Positions 23,876 to 37,081 of a DNA stretch of 64,000 nucleotides are shown piece by piece (positions within the stretch are counted from its first letter, which is position 1; each line of letters begins with the position of its first letter). The stretch comes from Strobilurus pachycystidiatus. Its lineage: Eukaryota; Basidiomycota; Agaricomycetes; Agaricales; Physalacriaceae. A program made the position numbers and the translations under genes. The stretch spans positions 2,976,001-3,040,000 of the forward strand of contig JAHLMK010000003.1 in NCBI GenBank assembly GCA_019915135.1. The letters run 5' to 3'. The notes below the pieces were generated by a model. The model was not told the DNA's origin. It made no database searches and was given only the letters and a program-made list of their open reading frames with translations.

Positions 23876-24605
23876 TCTAGCTCGTTCTACGGCTGCGTTT
23901 GAAGAAGAGAAATCGTGCTGGAGGCCAATATGGAATGGGTGTTATCCGACCAGAAAAGGGCGGTCTGATTTGGAGACAAAGAACGCCTGAAACGGGCAGA
24001 GACCGGCGTCAGATAAGCTGCAGCGCCGCCCGATGGCGGGCAGCGACAAGAGGGGCGCACCTGGGGACAGCTGGTCGACCAAGGGGTTCAACGCAGGGAA
24101 CTGAGGGTGGGGTTGTGGAAGCAATGCGATGAGAACCTTCCTTACGTCAGGATCAGAAGGCTCGAAAGTCGGCGTGACGCTATCACGATATCGATTCCGC
24201 CGTTGCTGCAAGTTGCTGTCCCGTTGACTGCAGCTGTGAGACCTGTCGCTTCTTGTCCGTATCTCTCCCTACTCAATTGGGAAAAGTCAATGAATATCCG
24301 GGCATCCAAGCACAGCAGGTCAATAGTGACAGCTGTTGCACGCTGCTGCCATTGGTCAAGGTTCACCACAAGGTCTATAGCATATCACTCATCGTATTGT
24401 ACACACCCATGTTTACATATATACACTACACGGCTTGCAAAACAATACAGACCAAAGCCAAAGAAGAGAAACATAGTGTAGACACTCGTCAAGATGTGCC
24501 AAGTAACATACCAGAAAGAAAGTTCGACGCAAATAGGTGAGTACAGTAGGCATATGCATAGCAAGGATAGCAGATCAAATCAAGGTGGTAAGACAGATAG
24601 GGAGC
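23876..24605. other. Intergenic, no gene seen
   Basis: About 730 bp upstream of Rac1 and downstream of the zinc-finger gene, both on the minus strand. Open frames on both strands show no domains. The half next to Rac1 presumably holds its promoter. Confidence 0.4.
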
Positions 24606-26298
24606 TTACGAGGTACAACAGATTTTTCGTCGCTTGGGCAGCGGAGAGGCAGAGTCATCATGCGCGCTGAAGGGAGACCCCAACGCCAACAACGAGCCAG
24701 CAACATCATTCTCTTCATCGTCCCAGATGGATTGGCGCTTGAGGGATAATTTCTTCTCGGTAACGAGAGAAATGGGCTCCAGAAGACCCAGACCGGCCGG
24801 TGGCGCCTTACTATTCCGCAAGATGGGACTGTCGACAGTCTGAGTAAGCGGCAGGGGTGAAGCGCTCTGCTCATACGCGAGCCTGAAGGGGCTGCTAGTG
24901 CTAGCGACTGGCTCGAACACGACCCAATTGTCCGCGGCTTCGCCCTCATCAGATTCGTTCATTGAGACGTCAGAATCGCTAGACCGACGATAATGGGGAG
25001 ACGTCACTGGTGTCGTGACAGGCGAGCTTGGAGGGAGCATCATCGACTTCAGAGGGCTAGGATGATGCACAAGCTGTCTAGACAGCTGGCGGATGCGATC
25101 AGGAGTCGCTGTTGCGACAAATGATTTCGCGCCGGGAGTGTGGATCAATTGGGTCAGCGATACTTGGCGCTGGCGCGAGTGGAGAGGATGACTGGGGCTC
25201 GGAAAGCGCCAGGGCTGGTCCGATGGGAGTCTAGGGGAGGAATGCCGGAAGGCAGGAGTCAAGCTAGGGTCATAAGGAGAAGACGATGCAGGCTGTGAGT
25301 GCTCGGAATGATCTGACAGAAGAGGAGGGGGCGTCGAAGGTGGCGTTATACTGTCGTCGGAGCCAGGCGCAGGAACAAATGCTGGCTCCACAACGCAGTC
25401 ATTGTTCTCTTCACCGTCCGGTCGAGGCAGTTGAACGCCTTGGAAGCGAGATTTATGAACGGTGTTGCGAACGATGGTTTGAGGAGCGACCTCAATACCA
25501 AGAAGACTGTCGTGTTCCTCCCTGGTTTTGTTCGGTCGGCGATTTTCCTCTGCAATACAGTTAGAAAGCTAATCCAAAGGGCGAGAAGAAAGATCACGAA
25601 CTCGCTGATCCACGCCCCCGAGGGCGGTCACATCCTTCCCGGCGATTCGACATCGCGACCTTGTGTTTTTCGAATACATGTCTACGCCACATGCTCTTTG
25701 CGTTGACGCCCGCATACGACCGGCGACAGAATGTGCAGCGTAGCTTGGGCTCCTCTCCGTCCGCCCAGTCAGAGCCTTTGTCTCTGATCTCCCTCTTTTT
25801 GGCGGGGCACCATCCTCTGGGAGGCTCTAAATTGGTGGGGTATGGAATGGCTGTCTTGGAGTGGGCGGGTCCTTCGAGGGGAAGGTAATCTCTGGCGTCG
25901 AGGAACCAGTCTGTATGTTCCGCCATGAGAGCAAAGGTAAGGCCATCGGGATGCGACTCGGCATCGGGGTAATCGACGAAGGGCGGGTGGATGAAGACGA
26001 CGTCAGGGTCCCTCTCTGAGACGTCAAGAGCCAGTGGGGGTGACGCGACGGCAGCTCTGGATGTGCTGCGCGTAGGGTGGCCGTATTTATGGCGCGAATT
26101 GGTGGAGCAGGAGGCGCGCGCGGGGCTGTATGGCATCGGCCGGAAAGTGTCTTCTGCTGGCAGAAAGTCGAGGTCGCCTGTGAGGGAGCGCTTGAGGGAG
26201 GCTCTGACCAGCGACGTCGAGGCAGATCCAGAGAAAGACACTGATTGAGGAAATGTTGCAGGACGGATCTCCGCCGTTGCGGATGGTAGCGCTGTCAT
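24606..26298 (-). CDS. C2H2-like zinc-finger protein
   Basis: Putative nuclear protein of 542 residues in two exons. Exon 1 (25614-26298) starts MTALPSATAEIRPATFPQSV and ends with a zinc-finger-like segment, LRCTFCRRSYAGVNAKSMWRRH followed by VFEKHK: C-X2-C then two histidines about 18 and 23 residues later. A 64-nt intron (25550-25613) joins it to exon 2 (24606-25549). Exon 2 continues ENRRPNKTREEHDSLLGIE, then a long disordered Ser/Pro region with SP/TP sites that could be CDK or MAPK targets, and ends with the basic PLPKRRKICCTS. The splice removes a stop and keeps the frame, which supports the join. Function unknown; DNA binding is inferred from the finger and basic tail only. Confidence 0.72.
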
Positions 26299-27527
26299 GG
26301 CGGGGCAGTGTGCTTATAGAAGCTGTGAAACGATGAGCAGGGCGCGAAAAAAAGGCGAAAAAGACAGGATACAGACCTAAGAGATAAGACAAAATATACC
26401 TGAGATGGATAGGTCGCTGTGTGCCCTTCCCGAGGCGCGGGCGAAGGGCGATGGAGGCGAGGGTGATGGTAGAGCTTGTTGACGGTCCTGCGTGGGAGCC
26501 AAAGACAAATTGTAATTGGGCGCGTGTATTACTCGGGGTCAGGGCACGTGGCCCCGAGTGGAACGCGCCGCCGTCTCGGCATCGCCTTCCTTTGTTCCCA
26601 GATTGGAGGCTTGGCTTTGTCTCAGTCTCCATTCAGACATGGTCACCTCAGACACTCATCGATTGTCTCAGCAGACTGATAATTAACTACGGAAACGTCT
26701 AAAGTCCCTCTCTGAAATCAACCGCTCAAGCATGCCTGAGTAATTGAGAACGGGTCGAGTGTATGCTCAGAAGTACCTTGGCAATCCGGCGAGCCTGAAC
26801 ACGCGTCGCGATACGTAGTGGCAGCAATGGGGAGCTCCAACAAATGACAACTGCAATTTCTGACACCGAGTCATCAAGAATGCCTCTGCAGTGTGATGAG
26901 TTGGAGTGTATGCGACGCGACGCGATAGACGACGACATGAGAGAAGATATAGCATCCTCCGGAATCAATAGTAATGAAAACACGTTGGCGGGAATAGGCC
27001 CATTTGCACACCATCCGTGGCTTGAATCTGCGGAGATCATGTATGGGCTACATAGACGCGTCATCCGTCTCGCAGATACAAAGGATTAGCACGGTGACAA
27101 AAGGTGGCAGCTGACAGGTACTACAGCGGAGGACCGAGACTCAGTTGCAGAGTGCATACAGTATGTTACTCGTATACGGTATGCCAGTCGGCGATCCGGA
27201 AAACCCCAGAATACCTCGCTAGTTGGACCCTTTGGAACTAGTGACCGTTTCGCCTACCAGAACAAAGATGAAAAAGAAAAATACATCATCAGAGTCTGCA
27301 GCTGGGGGCTCTATGCTCGCAGGAAATTCCCACGTCCAAAGAAGGTGAGGAAAGCGATGAGAAGAGCATCGAACATTGCATCGCGCGGCCTCGATAACCC
27401 CGCTGTGGTTAGCCTGCTAGTGTGTAAAAGTACCACGACGAGAAGATAGATGTGAGCCAAGGGACAGAGAACCCGCAAAGAACAGAGAAATAACATTCCA
27501 CGATACAACGTAGGGATAGCCCGACAT
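26299..27527. other. Intergenic, no supported gene
   Basis: About 1.2 kb between two minus-strand genes. Short open frames at 26844-27089 (plus) and 26726-27064 (minus) overlap and lack domains. I see no tRNA-like fold or repeat. It should contain the zinc-finger gene promoter and the eIF3b 3' end. Confidence 0.4.
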
Positions 27528-30164
27528 CTACTCGATGACCTCCTCTATCGTCTCAATCTCCTCTTCGACCCAAACCTCAATCTCCTCCTGCTGGGTTCCG
27601 ATTTCGCCATTGGTGATCTTTTGATGACCACGCAGCTCGACGAGGTCCTTCTGGCAACGCGCGCGCCATGCGTTCCATTCGTCGACGAGGCGTTTACGAT
27701 GGGCGAGAAGTTCAGCATTGACAGTGAGATGCTCCTTGGCATCATCCTCGTCAAAGAGACGGCTGTACTCCTTCAAGTTCTTGCGAACTTGACGCTGCTG
27801 CTCTTTCGTCAGGAGAGTGCGTGGTCTTGGGCGCCAGATGAACTGCTTGAAGCGGTCTTGTATCTGCTTCACGAGCTCCTGGCCCTTGAAGTCCCAAATG
27901 GCGTAGCCGTTCTCGAGCTGCACACATCGTTAGAATTTTGGCAAAATGACGACAAGATGACTTACGGTGTGGGTCCATGCACTGGCACTAGTGGCGAGAT
28001 ACCGGCCACTGGGATCCCATTCCACATCTGTTACGCCATAATGGTCGGACGTAGCCAGCAGCTGGATGCCAGTGCCCCAATCCTGGCCTTCGCGTCGAGT
28101 ATCGTCGAGACTGAAGTCCAAGTCCCAGAATTCCAGCTCTGATTTGCTGGAAGAACCAACAGTAGCAAGAATGACGTGGCGCCCACGAGGAGACCAGCGA
28201 ATAACGTTGCTGGTACGGTTAGGCAGAGTGCCTGCGAAAGATATGTGAGACGCTAGTATAGCTAATGAATGGGACACTTACGCAAAAGTTTGAAGTCGTT
28301 CTTGCCTCGCTCCAACTGGTAGAAGCTGACATCGGTCTTGATGGTGATACCAGGCCCAGGATTTCCGAGATTGGGATCGTTCGTCGACACAATGGCGAAA
28401 CGCTCGCCCTTGGGCTCCCATGCGAACTCGGTGACCGTGTCCTTCAGTTCCACGACCTCAACGGGATAGTCCTTCTCGCGAACTCGGAAGATCTCGAGAT
28501 TGCAGAAGATGGACTTCTTCGTTTTGGTGTGACGGTCAACCTTGACGCAAAGGAAGTCACCCTGGTTTTGCCAGTAGAGTTTACACTACAAACGAAAACG
28601 TCAGCGGAGTGAATGCTGGACCGACAGTGATCTTACTTCTGTCACGTTGAACAAATTTTTCTGTCGCAGGATCGTGCGGCTCGGGAATGCCATCAGAGTG
28701 ACGCGCGCAGGCTGGTTGGCCACTTCGGGCGTCCAGAAGACCAACATGTTCTCGCGTTGTTTCTTGGTGGCGGTTATACCGTTGCTCGCAGCCGCGGCAT
28801 CCTTCTCAGCGTCGTCCTTGTCCTTGTCACCCTGTGGGCACCATTCAAAGTCGACAACGCCATCGATTTTGATGCTCTTCTTGTCCTGAAGAGTCATGGT
28901 GGGGAGCTCATAGACACTGATCATTTGCCCCGGAACAACGCGAGCAACATATTTGTCGTCAGGACTCCACTTAAGCGCAGGAAGCTGCATTTGCTTCTTT
29001 GGTCCAGAGTTGTCGCCTTCGTGGTTGGTCGAAAAAGTACGGAGGAGGTTGCCAGACTTGATGTCCCAGATCGCGACATTGTTGCCCTCGTCGTCGAGAG
29101 AGAAGTACTGAGGACCTTGAACGGCACCCTCAGGAACGACAATAGGCTCGTTGGACCAAGTGACGATGTACTGTTCGCAAGGGGAGAAGTCGAATAATTT
29201 GACCTGAGGGTGCGCGAATCGCTGCTGATCTTTGAAGGACGGACCGCCCCATAGACGGACACCTTGTCGATGAATAGTTCCGATGTAAGTTCCAAGCGGA
29301 GACCAGGCCACGTAGAAGAACTCTTTCCAGGTCTGACGGTCACTTGAGATGCGAACGAATGAGAAAAATGCGCAGACATACAGGTTTGTGTGCAATCTCG
29401 CACTGAGATGGTTTGCCATGCGACCAAATTTCGACTTCATCTCCACGGAAAGTCACGTACTGATCCCTTCCTTGGGGATCTGCCAACCAAGCACGTAAAT
29501 GTTCCTGTTCGTCGCGTTAATGCTCCCTCTTCGCTAAGAGGCAATATGTGTACCCTGGGAGCATATTCTTCGGTCTCGGGTTCGACGAAGGTCTCATCCA
29601 AGTTCGCATAGCGTTCGATATCGGAAAACTTGTTGATTTTGAACGTATGCCTTGCATCGAAAGGATGATTGTGCATTGTTGCCATAGCTAGCTGCGCATC
29701 GTCGGCGGAGCGGAAGTCGATGAAGGCAAATCTGGGGATGGGATATCAGTGAATGTAGATGGAATCGACGTGGGATGGGCACCCTTTGCTTTTGCCAGAA
29801 GACTCATCCCAGGGAACGAAGATATCGTCGGATTTTATCGGACAGCCCTTCTTGGAGAATTCCTTGGCCACTTTTGCGAGCAGTTTTTCGAGTTTTGCCT
29901 TGTCGATAACGGGTAGGCCATCGACCACCAGGGTATTGTCTAGTCCATCGTCGTATTCGACACGGTACCTGGAGAAAAAAGCAAGTTGAGCAGTGCAATT
30001 TTTGACGGAGGAATAGCGCACTTTGCTTCGATATCGCTGTAATCGATTTCATCGTTCAAGTCCACGCTAGAGGTCGCCATTTTGGAGGTCGAGCTGCCGT
30101 TGGCGTCGAAAAAGTCTGACTTGTCAATGTTTATTTCGGAGGCCCTTGAGCCAAAGCCGCTCAT
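27528..30164 (-). CDS. prt1: Translation initiation factor eIF3 subunit b (Prt1)
   Basis: Scaffold subunit of cytoplasmic eIF3, which recruits the 40S subunit to mRNA. The start MSGFGSRASEINIDKSDFF is at 30164; a second ATG at 30080 (MATSSVDLNDEIDYSDIEA) could also serve. An N-terminal RRM follows (NTLVVDGLPVID, GKSKG-FAFIDFRS, MATMHNHPFDARHTF). A WD-type beta-propeller comes next: WSPLGTYIGTIHRQGVRLWGG, FDFSPCEQYIVTWSN, NVAIWDIKSGNLLRTF, LKWSPDDKYVARV, WEPKGERFAIVS, IRWSPRGRHVILAT, VEWDPSGRYLATS. The C-terminal helix binds eIF3 partners (YAIWDFKGQELVKQ, FKQFIWRPRPRTLLTKEQ) and ends in an acidic tail at 27528. About 740 residues, normal for the family, with seven or more introns. Confidence 0.96.
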
Positions 30165-30215
30165 TCCGTGCCGAAAAATGATGGCAACTAAGTAATCGAC
30201 TTGGACAAGACTTGG
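30165..30215. promoter_or_regulatory. Very short divergent promoter, eIF3b / Sls1-like gene
   Basis: Only 51 bp separate the ATG of eIF3b (minus, 30164) from the ATG of the Sls1-like gene (plus, 30216). If both starts are right, the two core promoters and 5' leaders must overlap or extend into the opposite coding region. No TATA box is evident. Confidence 0.5.
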
Positions 30216-32709
30216 ATGTCAATTCTTCGCGTTGGGCGGCATGGGCGCTGCTGTTCCTCTGCTTTCCGCGCTTTCAGCCGACAGTACGCCTCGGCGGAAG
30301 CAGTGGCACTATCTTCACCGTACTCGAGTGCCGCGGAGACCAGCAGTGACGTGCCGAAGAGGAGGAAGACCAGGAAAAAAGCTTCAATACCCAAAGACAC
30401 AAGCCCAACGGTGCTGGAAGTCAGCGAGGTGCACAACTTTCTTGCGAACATTGCGGCCACCAAGGAGACCATCACGCTCGAGGACGTCGAACGACACAAG
30501 CCGGCGCGTCATTCAGACCCGGCACGCGACTATGACAAGTACCTCGAAGAGTACAATGCTCTGCAGGAGGTCCTCGCCAATTCGTTCAACCTAAAACAGC
30601 TCCGCCAGCTTCTCCGCCTCTACGGGTTCAAGGGCGTCTATCCATCCAAGCACTCATATGCCGCGCAAATCATGGAGAAGGCCTGGGACTATCCATCATT
30701 AGAAGATATCGTCAGTCAACGGAGGGACGCGACAGAGGAAGTCTCTCAAAGTGAACCCTTTCACTGCTTCACTGTTGTACTTCGACTTACTCTATCTGAC
30801 ACTAGGCTTCCCGCTGACCCGACCACAATCATTCCTCTTGCTGGGGAAAGGTGCGTCCACAAAGCAATACAATTCGACGTTTGACCAATCTCCCCATAGA
30901 CGGTCTTAACTTGCACGATTTGACCAGGCAATACAATCTTCGAATGTCATTCTCCTCAAATCCATTCGGCCTCAAAGCAAGTGGTCTTCGCGGAAACATC
31001 CATGCATTTGGACAATATCTCGCCGAGTTCAAACAGGTCGGTCCCTACTGTCGCTACAAATAATGCCGTTCTCATGTTCTCCAGAACATTCTCGACGAAG
31101 TCTACGACATTCCGACCCAGAAGTCTCTAGAACCAGATGCTCTCAAGCGCGTATCTCGTCTAACCGGTGCATTCACAGAAAGTTGCGGAGATGGACAGGT
31201 ACCTGTTCCCGCAAAAGATGCGTATATCCGCTAAGTTCTTGCAGATCAAACTGTCCTACCGTGCCGATCTTCCCAGGACGTTGTTAACAGCGAAACGACA
31301 TGCCGCGCGAGCCTCGTGCGAGACCTCATTCATCCCCGGAGATCTACTTGCACATGTCCCCAGCCCAAGTGTCTCTACCCCAACTGTGTCTAGCCTTACT
31401 TCCGTTGCCAAGTTCAACTACTCTCTATTTCCTTTTCTGCCATCCCGATCTCTGTCGACAACATCGACAATTGGCTCAGGAGCTTTCAGGCTACGTCGTG
31501 TAGGAGAGTGGTTTGGTTTCGGCTCTGATCAACCACTTCCGAAGTCAGAATCACTGCAATCATTCAGTGGTGCTCTTGTTTCTTTGTCTGGGTACGTTTC
31601 CCACAGATGAAGTCATAAGGCTTGCTCAATATATAAGTATAGCAAGCATTCACGCCTTCGAGGTATTCTTGAAGAGCTGAATGCTTTCGATGGACGGAAA
31701 ACGGTCATCGCCTCGTGAGTTTCCTCCCAACTCTAGGGGTGCTTTCGCTCATAGCTTTAGATTGGGCCATGTTCTTTTGAGAACACCGGGATCCTCGCAA
31801 TCATCTCTCACACCGCCTCTCAAAGGCTCGTACTCTATAACCGATATCTTCTCTTGGCTGGGCAAGCATACGCCGAATCGTCTCTTCGTCCCTACGTTTG
31901 TCCTTTCCAACTCAAGTGACGGTCTCTCCTGACGCCTACGTCAGTATACCGACTGCCATATTTGACCAGAGCACACCGCGGCATCGACTTCTACACCGGC
32001 TTGAATACATGGCCTTCGACCCCACACCTGCGAAAACAATCAGATTAGAAATGGTTTTGCAACCTGGAACCACTGACGGGATTGATTCCGACGAACCATT
32101 GGTTCATCAATGTCAAGCAGGCACTGAGACGACCTTTGATCTTATGCTTCCCAACCGGTAATCTACCCACCTCTCTCTTTAGCAGGCTTACTGATTTTCT
32201 CTGCCAGACCTGTGGATATTCAGATGATCGTGTCTGACATGAGCTCATTGCCACAAGAGACCTGGCCATCGGAGCTGGCGAGCTACGTGTCAAGCTTAGA
32301 AGCATAGTGAGTCAGCTCACCATCTCCTCAATCTCATCTCATCTCACCGCACATTCTCCAGCGTTCATGACACCACTGGGACTCTCTCTCAGCCGGAAAG
32401 TGCGCCTCTGACCCTCGAGCACGAGGGTGACATGTACATACTCCGTTCGAGCGCCAGCGTGCGCCAACAGCTACCCGACACGGGTCTCGACTTCATCACA
32501 GAGAGTAACCTAGACCTCGAGAGTAACGAGAAGTCCAGCTTGTGTCAGGTAAAACGAAGCAAACACACCAATCGCCCGTTTCTGACAGTTTCTTGCAGAT
32601 CATCTGTGCCAACCCATCGTCTGAAGAAAATTGGGCACAATTCGCAGACACCTGCGATCAACTATCCCAAGCATCGGAGACCCCTCCCACCGGAATACTA
32701 GGTCCTTGA
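30216..32709 (+). CDS. Sls1-like mitochondrial protein
   Basis: Probably a mitochondrial inner-membrane regulator of the Sls1 family (PF14611), which in yeast helps express mitochondrially encoded genes. The start MSILRVGRHGRCCSSAFRAF at 30216 is an arginine-rich, acid-free presequence. A basic linker (PKRRKTRKKAS) follows, then the N-terminal helical part LKQLRQLLRLYGFKGVYPSKH. Later exons give DLTRQYNLRMSFSSNPFGL, MDRYLFPQKMRISAKFLQIK, ELNAFDGRKTVIAS, and the C-terminus VHDTTGTLSQPESAPLTLEH...GDMYILRS with the last exon ending TGILGP at 32709. Multiple introns interrupt the gene. The family call rests on layout and the N-terminal block, so it is less certain than that of its neighbours. Confidence 0.6.
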
Positions 32710-32782
32710 ATACATTAATTGATATATCCAGTCATCATGCCGATCTACTGTATGAGTATGTAGCGAACTAATATGAAACGAA

Positions 32783-35700
32783 TCAACTCCGTTTCTTCTT
32801 GTTGGCCTTCTCCTTTCTCTTTTTGGCTCGAAGCTAAGACGAGGGTCAGTAAGTAACGCAAAATCGAGTGTGGATGGCTTACCTCTTTCTTCATTCGAGA
32901 ATCAACCATCGCATACCGGCCCTTGACGCCCTTGGGTCTACCTTTAACACCCTTATGCGCCCCCTTGGCCACGACGAGTTTGACTTCAGCCTTCTTGCGC
33001 CCCGAAGCGGTACCCTTGCGCATGACCTTCTCGATCTGTTGGGCCTTCTCGCGCTCAGAAATATCCGCCGTGGCATTGACGCCCTCGGCCTTCTTCATGG
33101 CCTTCTCCAGACGCTGGGCGGCCTTGAACTTCTTCCGGGCTTTAGCTTCAGCAATCTTCTTGATTGGCCGGGCGTCCAAAGCACGTTGTTGAGCACGAAG
33201 AGCATTGATCGCCTCCTTGGTCACTGGAATGTTGGGCTTGTAGTGCTTAGCCTCTTCGTCCAAGAACCATGATGGGAGACCATCTTTGGAGTTGAGGGAG
33301 TAGCGGCTGAACCCGTCGTTGATGAGAGATGTTTTTGTGCGTTCCCGATTCACCAGTTGTTGTGCGAGTGTCACCGCTTCTGGTGTAACGAGACCCAATG
33401 CTGGAGTGTAATCGTCAATGATTGGTCGAGTTTCAAGCTGGAGGACGAACCTTTTATCTTTGCTTGCTTAGCCGCATCCTCGTCCTCATCATCGACATCC
33501 CATCCTGGCTCATCGTCATCTGCGTCTTGCGGAACGACTTCAAAGTCGTCATCCAACTCGTCGGAAGCGTCACTCTCATCCTCCTGCAAGTAAATGAGTA
33601 AATTCTTATTGTCAGTCTTGAGGAAGGCTCACCTCCATGGCATCACTCTCCGCCTCCTCTTCATCGTCTTCCACATCCTCAACGGCCAGATCGTCCATAC
33701 CTTCGAATATGTCCTGACTAAACCAGACTTTGGAGGCTTGGCTAGGCGCAGGTCGAGGGTCCTTGAGATCTGTCACGAAACGAGTCCGCTTGACTTTCGT
33801 CACTGGAAGGTCTGCTCCTTTTCGCTTTTTACCGGAGACAGTTCGGACCTCGTTCTCGCCTTCTGCGTCGCTATCATCATCCGACGAATCATCAGAGGCC
33901 TCTAGATGTCGATCCTGCATGTCTTCCCAGCCACCGTCCTCACTCTCCTCCTCACTGTCACTGTCCTCCGGGTCCGCCTTTCTGATGCCTCCCCACTCTG
34001 TCCGCTCCTTGTTCTGCCGCCTAGACTCCTGGACCTTGTACTTCGCATCACGTTCGCGCATCCGAGTTTGGTACATGTCATACATGCCGTCCATCTCTTG
34101 CTCAAGACCTTGCAGACGACGTTCCTCAGCCGCTTCACGATCCAGATCTGCATCTGAGTCATCGTCCCCAGCAGGTTCATCATCCCCTTCAGAATCCTCT
34201 GGATCTTCCTGCCCCTCAGCCCAAGCGGAAAGCTTGTCTTTCCGGCGTGCTTCGCGTTCCGTGCGTTCCAGATCGAAGAAGTCATCCTGACCGCCCAGAG
34301 ATGCGTCTGTTTGTTCTAAACCGATGTCCAATGGGGCAGTCATCTGCAGTTGCATGCGTTGTATCGTCTTCGTTCGTACTTCGTTGGCCTTTCTACGTTG
34401 ACGTTTTGTACGGGCAGCAGCATCCGCGTTGAGGCGCTCGAGCTGCAGAAAGCGCGTTAGGATGCTTATGCGCAATAGCTGCTGAATCATACCTCTTCCT
34501 GTATCTCTTGCTCCTCGTCCACCGCCTCCGTAATTTCGACGGTCTCTGTGGCATCCTCGGTTGACTTGGTTTTGACGTCTAGTCCAAGCTGGGAAAAAAT
34601 TAGGAAAGCTAAGGAACCAGTATAGCATAACCATACCTCCTCACGAAGGGCTAGTCGCCATTTCAACAGCGCCTTGAAATCACCCTTGCCGAGAACCTTG
34701 AGATCGTCAAAGTTGGCCTTGATATCTATGGTTGTGATATCCATATCTCGCCATCTACCGAAAAGTCAAGAAGAGTGTGTATGTAGGAGCGCGTAACGTA
34801 CGTCTTCTCCTCATCCGTCTCGAAACTGATTTTATTGACTGAACCGAGCACAGAGATCGGATCTCCTTCGTGAACGAATTCGGATACGGGACAAGACTTG
34901 AAGAGAGTATAGTCCCCGTCAGCATAACCATCACGGTTGCGGCGTTTCTTCTCGGGTTGGAAAACGTTTGCTTGTGCATGATGCCCTACTGCGGCTTTTT
35001 CTCCATCTGCAGGAATAGAGGCTGCTAAATCCTTGAAGACATGTTTAGGATCGAGGAATTTGGGGTCAATGTGTTTGGGCGCATAGAATTCGCGGCAAAC
35101 AACGAAGATTTCAGCGGACACATTTCTGGAAAATCATGAGTCGACGATGAAATTTGGGATGATGTACTCACCGAGAAGAAGGAGGTTTCGTAGCCTCCAC
35201 CTTGCCGAATAATTGATTGAAGACCCAGAGAAGATTGTTGTAGTCGGCACTACGGAAAACCTTTGTAACGAAGGTTCCTCCCTTGACCAAGAATTCCACA
35301 GCAAGCTTCAAACTCATAAGGACTAGTTCGGACTGAGAGTAGGCGTCCTGAATCCAGGCTGTTCCGACGTTTGGGGCACCATCGTGAAGCACAACATCGG
35401 CTTTCCAGTCCTTGAGTTCGCCGCGAAGTAACGACCGACAGTGAGGAGTAGTGATATCCGATGCAAAGGTGACGACGCGAGGTATTGGTTTTATGGGTAC
35501 GAGATCGACACCTAGGGCGTGTCAGATGCAGGACCAGATGAGAACTAGTGTTAACGCACCGACGATGACACTGTTTACAGGCATGTATTTACTTGCCACC
35601 TGCAACCAACCACCAGGAGCAGCGCAAAGATCAATACAGCATCGCGCGGACTCAAGGAATGAGTATTTCTTGTTGAGTTGGATAAGCTTGAAGGCTGAAC

Positions 35701-35829
35701 GAGCTCGGTATCCTTGCTCTCTGGTGAAGAATTAGTAGATGGAAAAAGGTTGAACGATGAATCGTACTTTGCGAGCTTGTAGTATTTATCCAAACGACCT
35801 TTTCCGGTCTTTTTCTGCGCCTTTCCCAT
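32783..35829 (-). CDS. spb1: rRNA 2'-O-methyltransferase Spb1
   Basis: Nucleolar AdoMet-dependent methyltransferase of 60S ribosome assembly (methylates the 25S rRNA A-loop). It starts [21 protein letters not shown] at 35829. An FtsJ/RrmJ domain follows: [14 protein letters not shown], the SAM motif [14 protein letters not shown], then [31 protein letters not shown] and [11 protein letters not shown]. The K-D-K-E tetrad is recognisable (lysine of FKL, aspartate of HDGAP, lysine of TKVF, glutamate of EIFVVC). The DUF3381 region follows ([13 protein letters not shown]), then long acidic tracts (33650-34290) typical of Spb1, and the C-terminal domain [19 protein letters not shown] with [15 protein letters not shown]. 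The basic tail is KANKKKRS, stop at 32783. About 900 residues. It converges with the Sls1-like gene at 73 bp. Confidence 0.96.
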
Positions 35830-36235
35830 CTTGGAGGGTGCTGAGCGGAGGTGAGGGTATAAACTTAAAGGCAAAGAAGACCTTGATCGAAAAAGTGCAA
35901 TGCTGTCCCAAAAGGGAGCATGAGGCCCCTGTCTACTGCCGTGCCGGTAAGTAGAGTGTACGCCAATTTGTCTCGCCCTTAGAACGCTTGGGCCGGTCAC
36001 GTCACTGATGGGCCGCCCAAGCGCTTCTTTCCTTTACGCCAGCACCTTCAAGCCGACCCGCTGGCAGACTCCGCCCGCCATGCCAGCACCCATGACGGAT
36101 AATGCTGGCGGACGTTCCAGCCGGCGCCGGCGCCCACAACTCCGTCTCCTACCGCCCTCGTGCTTTCTGCCAGCGGACTGGCTTGCCGCTCCCGAACGCC
36201 CGCCAACCGGCCACCGCTGCAGTGCACCTGGCGCC

Positions 36236-36524
36236 ATGCGGTTAGAATTATTCCGCCGTCGTCCTGCAACACAGGTGCGTTCATCGCGCCTGCCCTCTCT
36301 CGAATCTACTCACTCACCATAGCTAGGCTGTGACGCGCATACTACTTTCCACCGCACGGCGCGGCGCCGCATCGACTCTTGCATCCTTATCATCCCACTC
36401 TCTTTCTGCACGGCAACCACCCTCCATCGCAACAGTCGCATCGCCGTTTGGTGCCCCCGCCCCCCCGCAGGACGACTCGCGCAGGACGTATCTAACTACA
36501 TTACTATCTGGCCTCCTCCCATAG
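36236..36524 (+). CDS. Putative 78-residue mitochondrial protein
   Basis: Small two-exon gene. Exon 1 (36236-36274) encodes MRLELFRRRPATQ; a 52-nt GT...AG intron follows (36275-36326); exon 2 (36327-36524) encodes AVTRILLSTARRGAASTLAS...TYLTTLLSGLLP. The first 30 residues have five arginines, no acid after residue 4 and a likely amphipathic helix, as in mitochondrial presequences. I recognise no family. The clean splice and sensible signal argue for a real gene, but the short length keeps confidence modest. The frame also stays open upstream to 36008. Confidence 0.4.
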
Positions 36525-37081
36525 TAACCCCAATTTCCAATGTATATACCTGCCGAACCTCTCCCCGTACCTGATCTATGCAATCTAAGGGCTTCAATCT
36601 GTGAATTGCCGTGCCTCATCGTGTGATCTCAGCTTTCAAATTCGGATATGTAAGTCCTCGTTCATCAGATTGGCGCAGGATTGGCGGCGCGTCATTCTTG
36701 GTCAACACGTCGCATTGTCTTCGTGTTTCTTCACGCGCCTTTTGTTTCTCAAGTAATCCAAAACAATTTCATCATAAATCACTGGGAAAATGTATTCGCG
36801 TCTACTATCATAAACTCCAAACTTAGCAACCTGCCACATTACCCCCAAGGTAGCAGGACCCGCACTCAACATCGCAAAGATCTCACCAGAGGCCGATTTT
36901 GTGTCTACGACGCGCCCTCCTACATTGTGTGGCAATTCGTCAGCGTCTTTCATAATGAAGGCGTGCAAATAACCCACATCATCCAAATTGCACACTCTAC
37001 CACCATCTCCTCACCCCACTTGACCCATTTTGACTGCTCTGCGGCTACCGCGCTGCCACTCTAGCTCGTTCTCGCTGCGCA

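Noticed and set aside
26726..27089. Overlapping short open frames on both strands
   Set aside because: Mutually exclusive, without domain or convincing start context.
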